A stretch of DNA of 64,000 bases from an uncultured bacterium (lineage in GTDB: Bacteria; Verrucomicrobiota; Kiritimatiellia; CAIKKV01): NCBI GenBank assembly GCA_938038445.1, contig CALHRZ010000007.1, forward strand, positions 290,238 through 354,237, read 5' to 3'. Positions 34,644 to 42,310 of the stretch are shown piece by piece (within the stretch, counting starts at the first letter, position 1; every line of letters begins with the position of its first letter). A program made the translations under genes and the position numbers. Under the pieces are notes generated by a model, which was given only the letters and a program-made list of their open reading frames with translations, had not been told where the DNA came from and searched no databases.

Positions 34644-35876
34644 TCAGGCGCCGGAAAATATGTCCGTCAGAATTTTTTCGATGGCCGTTTTCCATGCACG
34701 GATCGAGTGATGGCGTTGAATGGATTTCGCAGCGGCTTGGCGCAGGGGAAGGAGGCGGGTTCGATTTTGAAGCAAGGAAACCGTTTGTTCCGCGAACTCG
34801 TCGGGGGTTTCGGCGATGAAAAGGCCCTCGGTGGGGCTGGCCTGAATTCCCGATGCGCCGAGGGGGGTGGTGACGACCGGACAACCGCAGGAGAGGGCTT
34901 CCAAAAATTTTCCTCGAACGCCTTCCCCGGAGCGGATGGGCCCGACCACAGCGGCTGCACGCTGATACAGCGGGACCAGGCTGGGAACGGAATCGCTGAA
35001 TTCGATGGAGGGATCATTTAGCCGTGAGATGAGAGAACGGGCTCCGCATCCGGCGAGATGGAGGTGGGCATAGGGTATCTTGGAGCGGATCGCGGGCCAA
35101 ATAGTCCGGCCGAGTTCAAGGGCGGCTTCCCGATTGGGAGGATGGCCGAAGAAACCTGTAAAGAGGATTTCCGGATTGGGGGATTGGGAGGAAGGGAGGA
35201 AAACCGAAGTATCCACGAACAGGGGAATCACTTGTGGGTTGAGGCGAGGGTCAAGGGTTGTGATGGCTTGGGCCTCTCGGGGGCTCAGGCAGAGAATTCG
35301 ATCGGCGAGTCGGCTGAACGCGCGTTCTGTTCGGGACATCCAGCGATGAAAGCGTGCATGCAGTTTAGTGGAAAGGCCGACGGAGCGCCAATCGGATTGT
35401 GAATATCCTTTCCAGGAGTGCCAAAGCACTTCTTCGGTTGCGAGGATCAGTCGGGGACGTCCGCCTGTTTTGCGGACGTGTTGGAAGAGGGGCGTAGGGA
35501 TCAGACCCATGGCCAAGGGGGAATTGGCGATCCAAAGGTCGTAGGTTCCTTGGGCAAGGGCTCTCTGAAGGAGGCGAATCGCTTCGGGATGCCACTTCAG
35601 GCTGAGCATGGGGGGGATTTGACGAAGAAGACCCTGAAACAGGCGGGTGGTCGCGGCCAATCGAGAAGGGGGAGCGGGAAACGCGTAGAGGGAACGGCAG
35701 AGTGTGGCGAGGTTTTTCGGGGGTGCGGCCTTCCGCTTGGCGAAAGGGAGAAGCGCGAAAAGGTCCACCGGACCGTGTTCAGCGAGGGTTTGGAGATAGT
35801 GCCAGCCGAGCCGGTCCACGGTGGTGTGACCGTTGGGATCGGGGAACCCATGGGAGTAGAGGTAGAGAGTTTTCAT
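34644..35876 (-). CDS. GT4-type glycosyltransferase
   Basis: 410 residues, GT-B fold. ATEEVLWHSWKGY in the N-terminal domain, EILFTGFFGHPPNREAALELG at the second domain, and GEGVRGKFLEALSCGCPVVTTPLGASGI as the donor-site motif. The start MKTLYLYSHGFPDPNGHT matches capsule/EPS-type sugar transferases. Separated by 18 bp from the upstream GT2 gene, so probably the same transcript. Donor unknown. Confidence 0.88.
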   Translation of the reverse strand: MKTLYLYSHGFPDPNGHTTVDRLGWHYLQTLAEHGPVDLFALLPFAKRKAAPPKNLATLCRSLYAFPAPPSRLAATTRLFQGLLRQIPPMLSLKWHPEAIRLLQRALAQGTYDLWIANSPLAMGLIPTPLFQHVRKTGGRPRLILATEEVLWHSWKGYSQSDWRSVGLSTKLHARFHRWMSRTERAFSRLADRILCLSPREAQAITTLDPRLNPQVIPLFVDTSVFLPSSQSPNPEILFTGFFGHPPNREAALELGRTIWPAIRSKIPYAHLHLAGCGARSLISRLNDPSIEFSDSVPSLVPLYQRAAAVVGPIRSGEGVRGKFLEALSCGCPVVTTPLGASGIQASPTEGLFIAETPDEFAEQTVSLLQNRTRLLPLRQAAAKSIQRHHSIRAWKTAIEKILTDIFSGA

Positions 35877-35894
35877 GCCGGTCTGCCGACGCGG

Positions 35895-36854
35895 TCAGGA
35901 GGGGGGGCGGGGCGGGGAGTGGGTTGTGGAATTCAGACGAATTTGTTTAAGGATCGTATTGAGAAGGCGACGGTTTGCAGCGATGCCGTCCCCGAGAAAA
36001 CCCAACATGATAAAGAGAAGGCCGGCGGTCATGAGGAGGGAGAAAAGGGCAAGTGCGACCATACTGCGGCCGTGATAGAGGAATCGGTCCAGGGCGTAAT
36101 AGAAGCCACAGAAAAGTCCGCCCAGGATGGTGAGGCCGCCGAGGAAAGCGAAGGTTTTAAAGCATTCGTAGCGGATGTAGATGCGAATCATGTCCGCCCC
36201 GCATTGAAGGACATATTGGCGAATGGATCGGATGAGGCGGGAATCACGCAGTTTACCGCCGGTTTCGATGGGGATCTGCTCGATGACCGCCCGGTTTTTG
36301 CCTAAGGCGATCAAGGATTCGAGCGTGTAGGTATAATCCGTGACGAGGTCCAGTGAAGCGGCGGCTTCGCGGGTGAAGGCCCGGAATCCGCTGGTGGCAT
36401 CACGGACGTCGGTGCCGGACAGTTTTCGGACGGTCCAGCTTCCGAAGCGTTGGAGGAGTTTTTTGCTGGTGGAAAAGTGGCGGATGTTTTGCATATTCCG
36501 GGCCCCGATCACGCAATCGGCGTGTCCCTCGAGAATAGGGGCGATCAGGCGGGGGATATCGTGGCCACGGTATTGGTTATCCCCGTCGGTATTGACGATG
36601 ATATCGGCGCCGAGGCGGAGAGACTCTTCGAGGCCGGCGCGGAAGGCATGTGCGAGGCCGCGGTTTCCTTTTAGGCGAAGGAGATGGGAGGCGCCGTGGG
36701 CGCGGGCGACTTCGACGGTGCGGTCCGTTGATCCGTCGTCTACGACGAGCGTTTCGACTTGGGAAATGCCGGGGATGGTTTTGGGGATTTCGTCGAGAAC
36801 CTGGCCGATGCTGGCTTCTTCGTTGAGGCAGGGAATTTGGACAATCAATTTCAT
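35895..36854 (-). CDS. Membrane GT2 (dolichol/polyprenyl-phosphate sugar transferase-like)
   Basis: 319 residues from ATG 36854; a TTG six codons earlier is less likely. Catalytic domain: IVQIPCLNEEASIGQVLDEI, VVDDGSTDRTVEVA, NTDGDNQYRGHD (DxD) and TSGFRAFTREAA. Two membrane helices follow at about 240-262 and 270-295. The family moves a sugar onto undecaprenyl phosphate; here it may supply a lipid-linked donor for periplasmic glycan decoration. First gene of the three-gene minus-strand glycosyltransferase set. Confidence 0.88.
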   Translation of the reverse strand: MKLIVQIPCLNEEASIGQVLDEIPKTIPGISQVETLVVDDGSTDRTVEVARAHGASHLLRLKGNRGLAHAFRAGLEESLRLGADIIVNTDGDNQYRGHDIPRLIAPILEGHADCVIGARNMQNIRHFSTSKKLLQRFGSWTVRKLSGTDVRDATSGFRAFTREAAASLDLVTDYTYTLESLIALGKNRAVIEQIPIETGGKLRDSRLIRSIRQYVLQCGADMIRIYIRYECFKTFAFLGGLTILGGLFCGFYYALDRFLYHGRSMVALALFSLLMTAGLLFIMLGFLGDGIAANRRLLNTILKQIRLNSTTHSPPRPPS

Positions 36855-37373
36855 GTCATAAACTGTGTTCAAGAATAGGCGGAGAATAACTGCCCTTCAA
36901 GCCTCAATTCGAGTATGGGCGTTGGGAACGGACCCTGTAGGAAAGGTTCCTTGAAAGCGGTGATCGGGGCGGAAGAATGGGAAAGATGGGGGTTTGGCAT
37001 ATATGGGTGGGTGGCATGCGGCAAATGGCCGAAGCCTTGGTGAAGGCGTTTCCGTCGGTGCAAGCAAAAGGGGCTTTCTGGGCATAGCGTCCGAACCTTA
37101 GCGGATGCATGAGCAAGCGAGGATTTCAGGGTGGAGTTCCCTTGTTCCGGAAGGGCTTGAGGGGGACCGAGCCTGTTGATCGTTACGGGGGTGGAGTGTC
37201 GGAAATCCCGAACGGGAGGGTGTAAATCTTGTGAGGGATCTTGGGTTCAGGAACATCGAATCAAGACGATCGCGGCCCCCCTGTTGCGGCTGATCGCAGC
37301 AAAAGGACGATTGGAATTGACTTGGGGGAGGGGGGTTGTTAGGGTGAAATCCCTTTTCAAGGAGTATTGGATT
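36855..37373. other. 519-bp intergenic region before serC
   Basis: Divergent space between the membrane GT2 gene and serC. No convincing gene is present: a 36-codon frame at 36977-37087 has no supporting context. A weak sigma-70-like candidate, TTGACT (37317-37322), 17 nt, TAGGGT (37340-37345), lies before serC. I recognise no riboswitch or small RNA here. Confidence 0.5.
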
Positions 37374-38453
37374 ATGGCGAGAGTATACAATTTTGGCGCA
37401 GGACCGGCGGTACTTCCCCTTGAGGTCTTAGAAGAGGCGCAACGGGAGCTATTGGATTACCAGGGTTCGGGGATGTCTATTCTGGAGAGCAGTCATCGCG
37501 GGAAGGAATATGATGCGGTTCATCAGGAGGCGCTTGTGAATCTCCGGCGGCTTTTGGATTTGGGGGAGGAGCATGAAATCCTGTTGCTTCAAGGGGGTGC
37601 CAGCGCACAGTTTGCCATGTTGCCGATGAACCTTCTGCCTATGGGTACGACCGCCGACTATATTCTGACTGGTGCTTGGGCCAAGAAGGCGGTTTCGGAG
37701 GCGAAGATCGTGGGGAAGGTGCATGTGGCGGCGAATACGATGGCCGAGGTTCCTGCCCGTATTCCGAGGTCTGAGGAACTGAACCTGACACCGGGGGCGG
37801 CGTATGTTCACTTGACGACCAATGAGACCATCGGGGGCATTCAGTGGAAAACGATTCCGAAGACGGAAGCGCCTCTGGCCGCGGATATGAGTTCGGATAT
37901 CTTGAGTTGTCCGCGGAATTACCGTCAGTTCGCCTGTTTTTACGCGGGGGCTCAAAAGAATCTCGGGCCGTCTGGGCTGGCGGTTGTGGCGGTGCGGAAG
38001 GATTTGCTGGAGCGCTGTCCGTCCACGGTTCCCCTCTTTTTCCGGTACAAGACGCATGCAGAAGAACAGTCGTTGTACAATACACCGAGTACCTTCTCGA
38101 TTTATTTGCTCATGCTCACGACGCGATGGATGCTTCGGCAGGGTTTGGATGCGATTTGCGCCCGCAACCGCGAAAAAGCGGCAAAAATTTATGCGGCCAT
38201 AGATGGCAGCAGCGGCTTTTACCGGGGAACAGCCGCAAAAGATTCCCGTTCGGACATGAACGTGACGTTTCGTTTACCCAACGAGGCGTTGGAAGAGAAG
38301 TTTGTCAAGGAGAGTTCGAAAGCGGGGATGAAGGCGCTGAAAGGCCATCGGTCGGTCGGAGGGATTCGGGCCTCTATTTACAATGCGTTTCCGATGGAAG
38401 GAGTTGACGCGCTGGTTGGGTTTATGCGAGAATTTGCGCGCGTAAACGGGTAA
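37374..38453 (+). CDS. serC: Phosphoserine aminotransferase SerC
   Basis: PLP enzyme that converts 3-phosphohydroxypyruvate to phosphoserine in serine synthesis (also used in pyridoxine synthesis). 359 residues. RVYNFGAGPAVLPLEVLEEAQ at the start; ILLLQGGASAQFAMLPMNLLP and CFYAGAQKNLGPSGLAVVAV with the PLP-binding Lys in AQKN; HRSVGGIRASIYNAFPMEGVDALVGFM at the end. ATG 37374 is preceded by AAGGAG with 9-nt spacing, so the start is secure. The tRNA follows 16 bp after the stop. Confidence 0.97.
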   Translation: MARVYNFGAGPAVLPLEVLEEAQRELLDYQGSGMSILESSHRGKEYDAVHQEALVNLRRLLDLGEEHEILLLQGGASAQFAMLPMNLLPMGTTADYILTGAWAKKAVSEAKIVGKVHVAANTMAEVPARIPRSEELNLTPGAAYVHLTTNETIGGIQWKTIPKTEAPLAADMSSDILSCPRNYRQFACFYAGAQKNLGPSGLAVVAVRKDLLERCPSTVPLFFRYKTHAEEQSLYNTPSTFSIYLLMLTTRWMLRQGLDAICARNREKAAKIYAAIDGSSGFYRGTAAKDSRSDMNVTFRLPNEALEEKFVKESSKAGMKALKGHRSVGGIRASIYNAFPMEGVDALVGFMREFARVNG

Positions 38454-38469
38454 AGGGTTGTCGTTTTTC

Positions 38470-38543
38470 GCGCCTGTAGCTCAATTGGACAGAGCGTCAG
38501 CCTCCGGAGCTGAAGGTTCCGCGTTCGATCCGCGGCAGGCGCA
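38470..38543 (+). tRNA. tRNA-Arg (anticodon CCG)
   Basis: A 74-nt cloverleaf. Acceptor GCGCCTG pairs with CAGGCGC; D arm GCTC/GAGC; anticodon stem TCAGC/GCTGA with loop CTCCGGA, anticodon CCG, reading CGG; T arm CCGCG with TTCGATC loop. Discriminator A at 38543. CCA is not encoded. The stop codon of the opposing metX-metW gene begins one base later, leaving no spacer. Confidence 0.96.
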
Positions 38544-40340
38544 TCATCCGGTTTTTTCAAGAACGACGATCACGTCGTCCGCCCCGCAATTTCGGAAGCC
38601 CAAGGCGAGAAGGAAGCGGCTGACGGAATCCCGTCCGATGCAGCGCACGCGTGTGCATCGCCATCCTTCCTGACGGCAAAGTTCGAGAAAATCCACCAAG
38701 GTGGTGAGGTGGATGTTGGGGGTGTTATACCATTCAAACGGGAGTTCCTCCGATTTAGGCATCCGGCCCATCAATCCCAGACGAAGGCGGTGTTTCCAGT
38801 TACCGAAATTCGGAAAGGTCACCAAGGCGGTTTTTGCCAGCCGCATCATTTCGCGGAGGACGTCGGCGGGTTTTCGGACGACCTGAAGCGTTCGACTTAG
38901 AATAGCGACATCAAACGAATTGTTGGGCAGGAGGTCGAGTCCCTGGTCCATATCCAGTTGGAGAACGGGGACCCCGCGGGAGACGGTTTCGATCACGCGC
39001 CGGGTATTGATTTCGACCCCGAGTCCTGGGACGCTGCTGCCCGCGGTGAGGGCGGCGAGCATTTCGCCGCCGCCGCAGCCGAGGTCCAGAATTCGGGCGC
39101 CTTTCGGGATGAGCTGCTGAATGAGGGGGAATTCCTCGTCGGCGGGCGGGGCGGGGGCTATTTGTTCGGTGGCGGAAGCGGGCGTTGCGATGAGATATTC
39201 GCGGAGGAGGTCGGAGAGTTCCGGGAAGTCGAGGAGGAAGGCGTCGTGGCCTTGTTCGGCTTCGAGCAGGGCATAGGTGGTATCGCAACCGGCGCGGAGG
39301 AGGGCTTGGGCGAGTTCACGGGATTGCTCGGGAGGGAAGAGCCAGTCTGTGGTTAGGGCGACGATGAGGAACCGGGCGCGCACGTTGCGAAAAGCGGCCT
39401 CGAGGCTTCCGAACCGTTCTTCGAGGTCGTAGGCGTCCATCGCTTCCGTGATATGGAGGTAGGAGTTGGCGTCGAACCGTTGGATGAACTGACGTCCCTG
39501 ATAATCTAAATAGCTTTCGACTTGAAAGGGAGTATAGAAGCGACGGGCGGATGCGTCAGGCCGTTTATCGCGGCCGAATTTTTCTTCCATCATCGAGGGG
39601 GAGAGATAGGTGATGTGGGCCATCATGCGTGCGAGGGCGAGTCCCATGTCGGGCTGTTGACCGGTGGCGTAGTAATCGCCGTTCTGCCAGGCGGGGTCCG
39701 ACATGATGATCCGGCGTCCGATGATGTTGAAGGCAAGGGCCTGAGTAGAAAGGCTGGCTGCGGAGGCGATGCAGATGCATCGTTCCATGCAATCGGGGAA
39801 CCGGATGGCCCATTCGAGAACCTGCATGCCGCCCATGGATCCTCCCATGACGGCGGCGAGATGTTCGATGCCGAGGGCGTGGAGAAAACGGCGTTGGACT
39901 TCGACCATGTCGCCCACAGAGATTCGGGGGAAGCGTGACCCATAGGGGCGACCGGTACGGGGATCGATGGAACAGGGGCCTGTGGTTCCTTTGCAACCGC
40001 CCAAGTTGTTGGAACAGACGACGAAAAAGCGGTTGGTATCAATGGGTTTGCCGGGACCGATCATGATATCCCACCAGCCGGGTTTAGGGCGGGGTGCGTT
40101 CATTTCCTCCCGGCTGTGGAAACCGGCGGCGTGTGCATCACCGCTCAGCGCGTGGCAGATATAGATCACGTTGTTCCGATTCGGCGCCAGAGTCCCGTAG
40201 GTTTCGTAGGCGACTTGGATTTCAGGCAGCGTTTCGCCCGATTCCAGTTGGAAACCGCCGGGAGGAAGGTCAAGGCGAAGGGTTTGGGTCTGAACCACTC
40301 CGACCGATCGGGAATAGTCGTACGTTCCTTTAGGTGGCAT
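38544..40340 (-). CDS. metX: Homoserine O-acetyltransferase fused to MetW methyltransferase-like domain
   Basis: 598 residues. The MetX half (about 20-385) is an alpha/beta hydrolase-fold acyltransferase of methionine synthesis: NNLGGCKGTTGP at 111-122, nucleophile Ser168 in GGSMGG, Asp332 in TTDWLFP and His365 in EQGHDAF. A short Pro/Ala linker leads to a MetW domain (about 405-598) with the SAM-fold DLGCGGG (419-425) and the MetW hallmarks LSRTLQVVRKPADVL and FPNFGNWKHRLRLGLMGRMPKS. MetX and MetW are usually adjacent separate genes. ATG 40340 is chosen; the frame extends 20 codons upstream. Confidence 0.93.
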   Translation of the reverse strand: MPPKGTYDYSRSVGVVQTQTLRLDLPPGGFQLESGETLPEIQVAYETYGTLAPNRNNVIYICHALSGDAHAAGFHSREEMNAPRPKPGWWDIMIGPGKPIDTNRFFVVCSNNLGGCKGTTGPCSIDPRTGRPYGSRFPRISVGDMVEVQRRFLHALGIEHLAAVMGGSMGGMQVLEWAIRFPDCMERCICIASAASLSTQALAFNIIGRRIIMSDPAWQNGDYYATGQQPDMGLALARMMAHITYLSPSMMEEKFGRDKRPDASARRFYTPFQVESYLDYQGRQFIQRFDANSYLHITEAMDAYDLEERFGSLEAAFRNVRARFLIVALTTDWLFPPEQSRELAQALLRAGCDTTYALLEAEQGHDAFLLDFPELSDLLREYLIATPASATEQIAPAPPADEEFPLIQQLIPKGARILDLGCGGGEMLAALTAGSSVPGLGVEINTRRVIETVSRGVPVLQLDMDQGLDLLPNNSFDVAILSRTLQVVRKPADVLREMMRLAKTALVTFPNFGNWKHRLRLGLMGRMPKSEELPFEWYNTPNIHLTTLVDFLELCRQEGWRCTRVRCIGRDSVSRFLLALGFRNCGADDVIVVLEKTG

Positions 40341-40346
40341 AGGAGA

Positions 40347-40375
40347 AATATTGTCCGAGGGGCGTAGGAAGTCAA
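40347..40375 (-). promoter_or_regulatory. Promoter of metX-metW, probably leaderless
   Basis: On the minus strand TTGACT (40370-40375), 17 nt, AATATT (40347-40352), then 6 nt to the ATG. No Shine-Dalgarno sequence fits between. It is back to back with the promoter of the sigma gene, 18 bp apart. Confidence 0.5.
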
Positions 40376-40393
40376 GGCGCATGCGTTTTTGCG

Positions 40394-40421
40394 TTGCCAA
40401 GCGTCATGCATGGCTTATCAT
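40394..40421 (+). promoter_or_regulatory. Promoter of the second ECF sigma gene, probably near-leaderless
   Basis: TTGCCA (40394-40399), 16-nt spacer, TATCAT (40416-40421), both 5/6 matches. The ATG at 40430 follows 8 nt after the -10 box, so the transcript would begin within a few bases of the start codon. No Shine-Dalgarno sequence is present. Confidence 0.55.
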
Positions 40422-40429
40422 TGCGCGCC

Positions 40430-40996
40430 ATGGTATTTGGGGACAAGAACCGCCGGGATCGGGAGCAGGGAAGTGAAGATGCGGCTGACATGGCCCGCGC
40501 TCGGGCGGGCGACGAAGCGGCTTTTTCCGCGATTGTTCGGCGCCATCAGACGGCGCTTGTGAACTTTTTCAGGCGATTGGGCGCTTTACCAGATGCGGAG
40601 GATCTTGCACAGGAGACGTTCCTTCGGATTTTCCGCTACCGGCTGCGGTATCGGGAGAGCGCCCGGTTTTCGACGTTTCTGTACACGGTCGCCCGTCATG
40701 TGTGGGTGGATCGGCTCCGGAAGGAGCGGCGGGCGGAAACCGGGAGGGCCTTTCTGACGCAGCGGGCGGAGGAGCGGCGAGAGGAGCGGAGAGAGAATCG
40801 GGATGCTCGTTTGGAGGCGATTCGGCGGGCGGTGGAGGATTTGCCGGACTATTTGAGGATGACGGTGGAATTGATTGTGTATCAGGAATTTGATTATGAA
40901 ACGGTTGCCCGGATATTGGGAATCCCATTAGGGACGGTCAAATCCCGTTTTCATGAAGCGATGCAGCGGTTGAAAAGGAGGCTGTCGGGATTGTGA
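40430..40996 (+). CDS. ECF (sigma-24 type) RNA polymerase sigma factor, second copy
   Basis: 188 residues. Region 2: ARAGDEAAFSAIVRRHQTALVNFFRRLGALPDAEDLAQETFLRIF with FSTFLYTVARHVWVDRLRKE. Region 4: RRAVEDLPDYLRMTVELIVYQEFDYETVARILGIPLGTVKSRFHEAMQRLKRRL. The middle is highly charged (many Arg/Glu). Coupled by GTGA to a membrane anti-sigma protein. Not closely similar to the sigma gene at 15529, so the two probably serve separate signals. Start chosen at ATG 40430; an upstream CTG/ATG would put the promoter inside the gene. Confidence 0.92.
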   Translation: MVFGDKNRRDREQGSEDAADMARARAGDEAAFSAIVRRHQTALVNFFRRLGALPDAEDLAQETFLRIFRYRLRYRESARFSTFLYTVARHVWVDRLRKERRAETGRAFLTQRAEERREERRENRDARLEAIRRAVEDLPDYLRMTVELIVYQEFDYETVARILGIPLGTVKSRFHEAMQRLKRRLSGL

Positions 40997-42306
40997 AGGG
41001 GCCATTTCAACGCGAGGGGGATGTTTCGGACGGTTGCGTTCGGAGCAGCGAGGCGCTTGATTGGGCGCTGGGGCTGTTGCCTGATGCCATGCGCCCTGAT
41101 TATGAGCGGCATTTGCGGGAATGTGCAATATGCGGGGCGGAGGTGGAGTCCTATCGTGCGCTTGTGGAAGGGATGCGGCTGGCACTTCCGGATCGACCTT
41201 GTCGTGACCTCGTGGATCGGGTTCGGGAGGGAGTTGCGGTTCTACGGTGTCAGGAGGAGCGTGGACGGAGGCGGGTGGTTTGGGCTTCGGCGGTTGCGGC
41301 GGTTCTTTTGGCGGTTGCAGGGATAGGGGGGCTGATGCCGCACCTCCGTCGGGGGGTGAAGGAAGGGGTTGAGACGGAAGGAACAGTTCGTCGGAGGGCC
41401 TGGCAGGAAGCGGCCCGATGGTTGTGTTCTGTGCAGCAACCGGACGGGGGATGGTATCGGCCGGGGGAGGGGGCTGGAGAGTATCGAGAGGCGTTGACAG
41501 GGCTGGCGATCTTGGCGGCGTTGGAGCTGAAGTCAGAGCCTGGCCTTGATGCATCCGGACGCCGGGCGGCGGAGTGGTTGGCGAATCGAGTGGACGAGGA
41601 GGGAAAAATCGGCTCGCTGCATTTTCCGGGCCAACCCTACAACCAAGGGATTGGGGGGTTGGCGCTCTTGCGGTGGTGCGAGCGTCATCCCGATTCTCCG
41701 TTTCGGGAGGCGGCCTTACGGGCGGCCCGACGCATAGCGGCGGTCCAGACGGAGTCTGGCGGGTGGGGGTATGAGGATCAGCCGGAGGAGCCGAATGTTT
41801 CCGTTACGGTTTGGCAGCTTCAGGCATTGCATCAGGCGCTTGCGCTGGGAGGGGAGGAATGGATGGAACGGGCGTTATGGAAAGGGTTGCGATGGCTCCG
41901 CTCCACCCGGAATCGGGAGGGGCGCTATGGATATCGGCGGGCGGATGATTTTCCCGTTGGAAGCGATGCGTTAACCGCGATGAGTTTGTACTGTGAGATG
42001 GAGGTGGATGCCGAGAGCCTGGCGCGGTCTGAAACCCGGCTCAGCCTCGATCGGGTCCAAGAAGGGTTGGCAGCCTCCGATCGCGAGCCGAGTTATTATG
42101 CCGCCTATTTTGCGATTCGTTCCCTACGAAAAGCGGGGCACCGGGAGTTTGAGAAGACCCTGGGCCACCTCGAATCCCGCCTTTTGGCGCGACAGGAAAC
42201 GGTCGGGCGGGAACGGGGGAGCTGGCCGGCGAGCGACGTATATGCGCGGGTTGGGGGGCGCGTATACGCCACGGCCATGGCTGCTATGGCGGTTTATACC
42301 CCCTGA
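40993..42306 (+). CDS. Zinc-type anti-sigma domain, one membrane helix and a terpene-cyclase-like alpha-toroid
   Basis: 437 residues. The cytoplasmic N-terminus has a zinc anti-sigma motif HLRECAIC (His40, Cys44, Cys47). One membrane helix is at about 95-115. The outer 320 residues are repeats of the squalene-cyclase/prenyltransferase alpha-alpha barrel type: WLCSVQQPDGGWYRPGEG, GSLHFPGQPYNQGIGGLALL, AVQTESGGWGYEDQPEEPN and NREGRYGYRRADD. No DxDD catalytic Asp motif is seen, so ligand or polymer sensing is more likely than cyclisation; inference. GTG overlaps the sigma stop. Its own stop lies 4 bp from the opposing gene. Confidence 0.8.
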   Translation: MKGPFQREGDVSDGCVRSSEALDWALGLLPDAMRPDYERHLRECAICGAEVESYRALVEGMRLALPDRPCRDLVDRVREGVAVLRCQEERGRRRVVWASAVAAVLLAVAGIGGLMPHLRRGVKEGVETEGTVRRRAWQEAARWLCSVQQPDGGWYRPGEGAGEYREALTGLAILAALELKSEPGLDASGRRAAEWLANRVDEEGKIGSLHFPGQPYNQGIGGLALLRWCERHPDSPFREAALRAARRIAAVQTESGGWGYEDQPEEPNVSVTVWQLQALHQALALGGEEWMERALWKGLRWLRSTRNREGRYGYRRADDFPVGSDALTAMSLYCEMEVDAESLARSETRLSLDRVQEGLAASDREPSYYAAYFAIRSLRKAGHREFEKTLGHLESRLLARQETVGRERGSWPASDVYARVGGRVYATAMAAMAVYTP

Positions 42307-42310
42307 TTTT

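Noticed and set aside
36977..37087. 36-codon open frame upstream of serC with a GGAAGA before its ATG
   Set aside because: No recognisable composition, no neighbour support; equally long frames exist by chance here.
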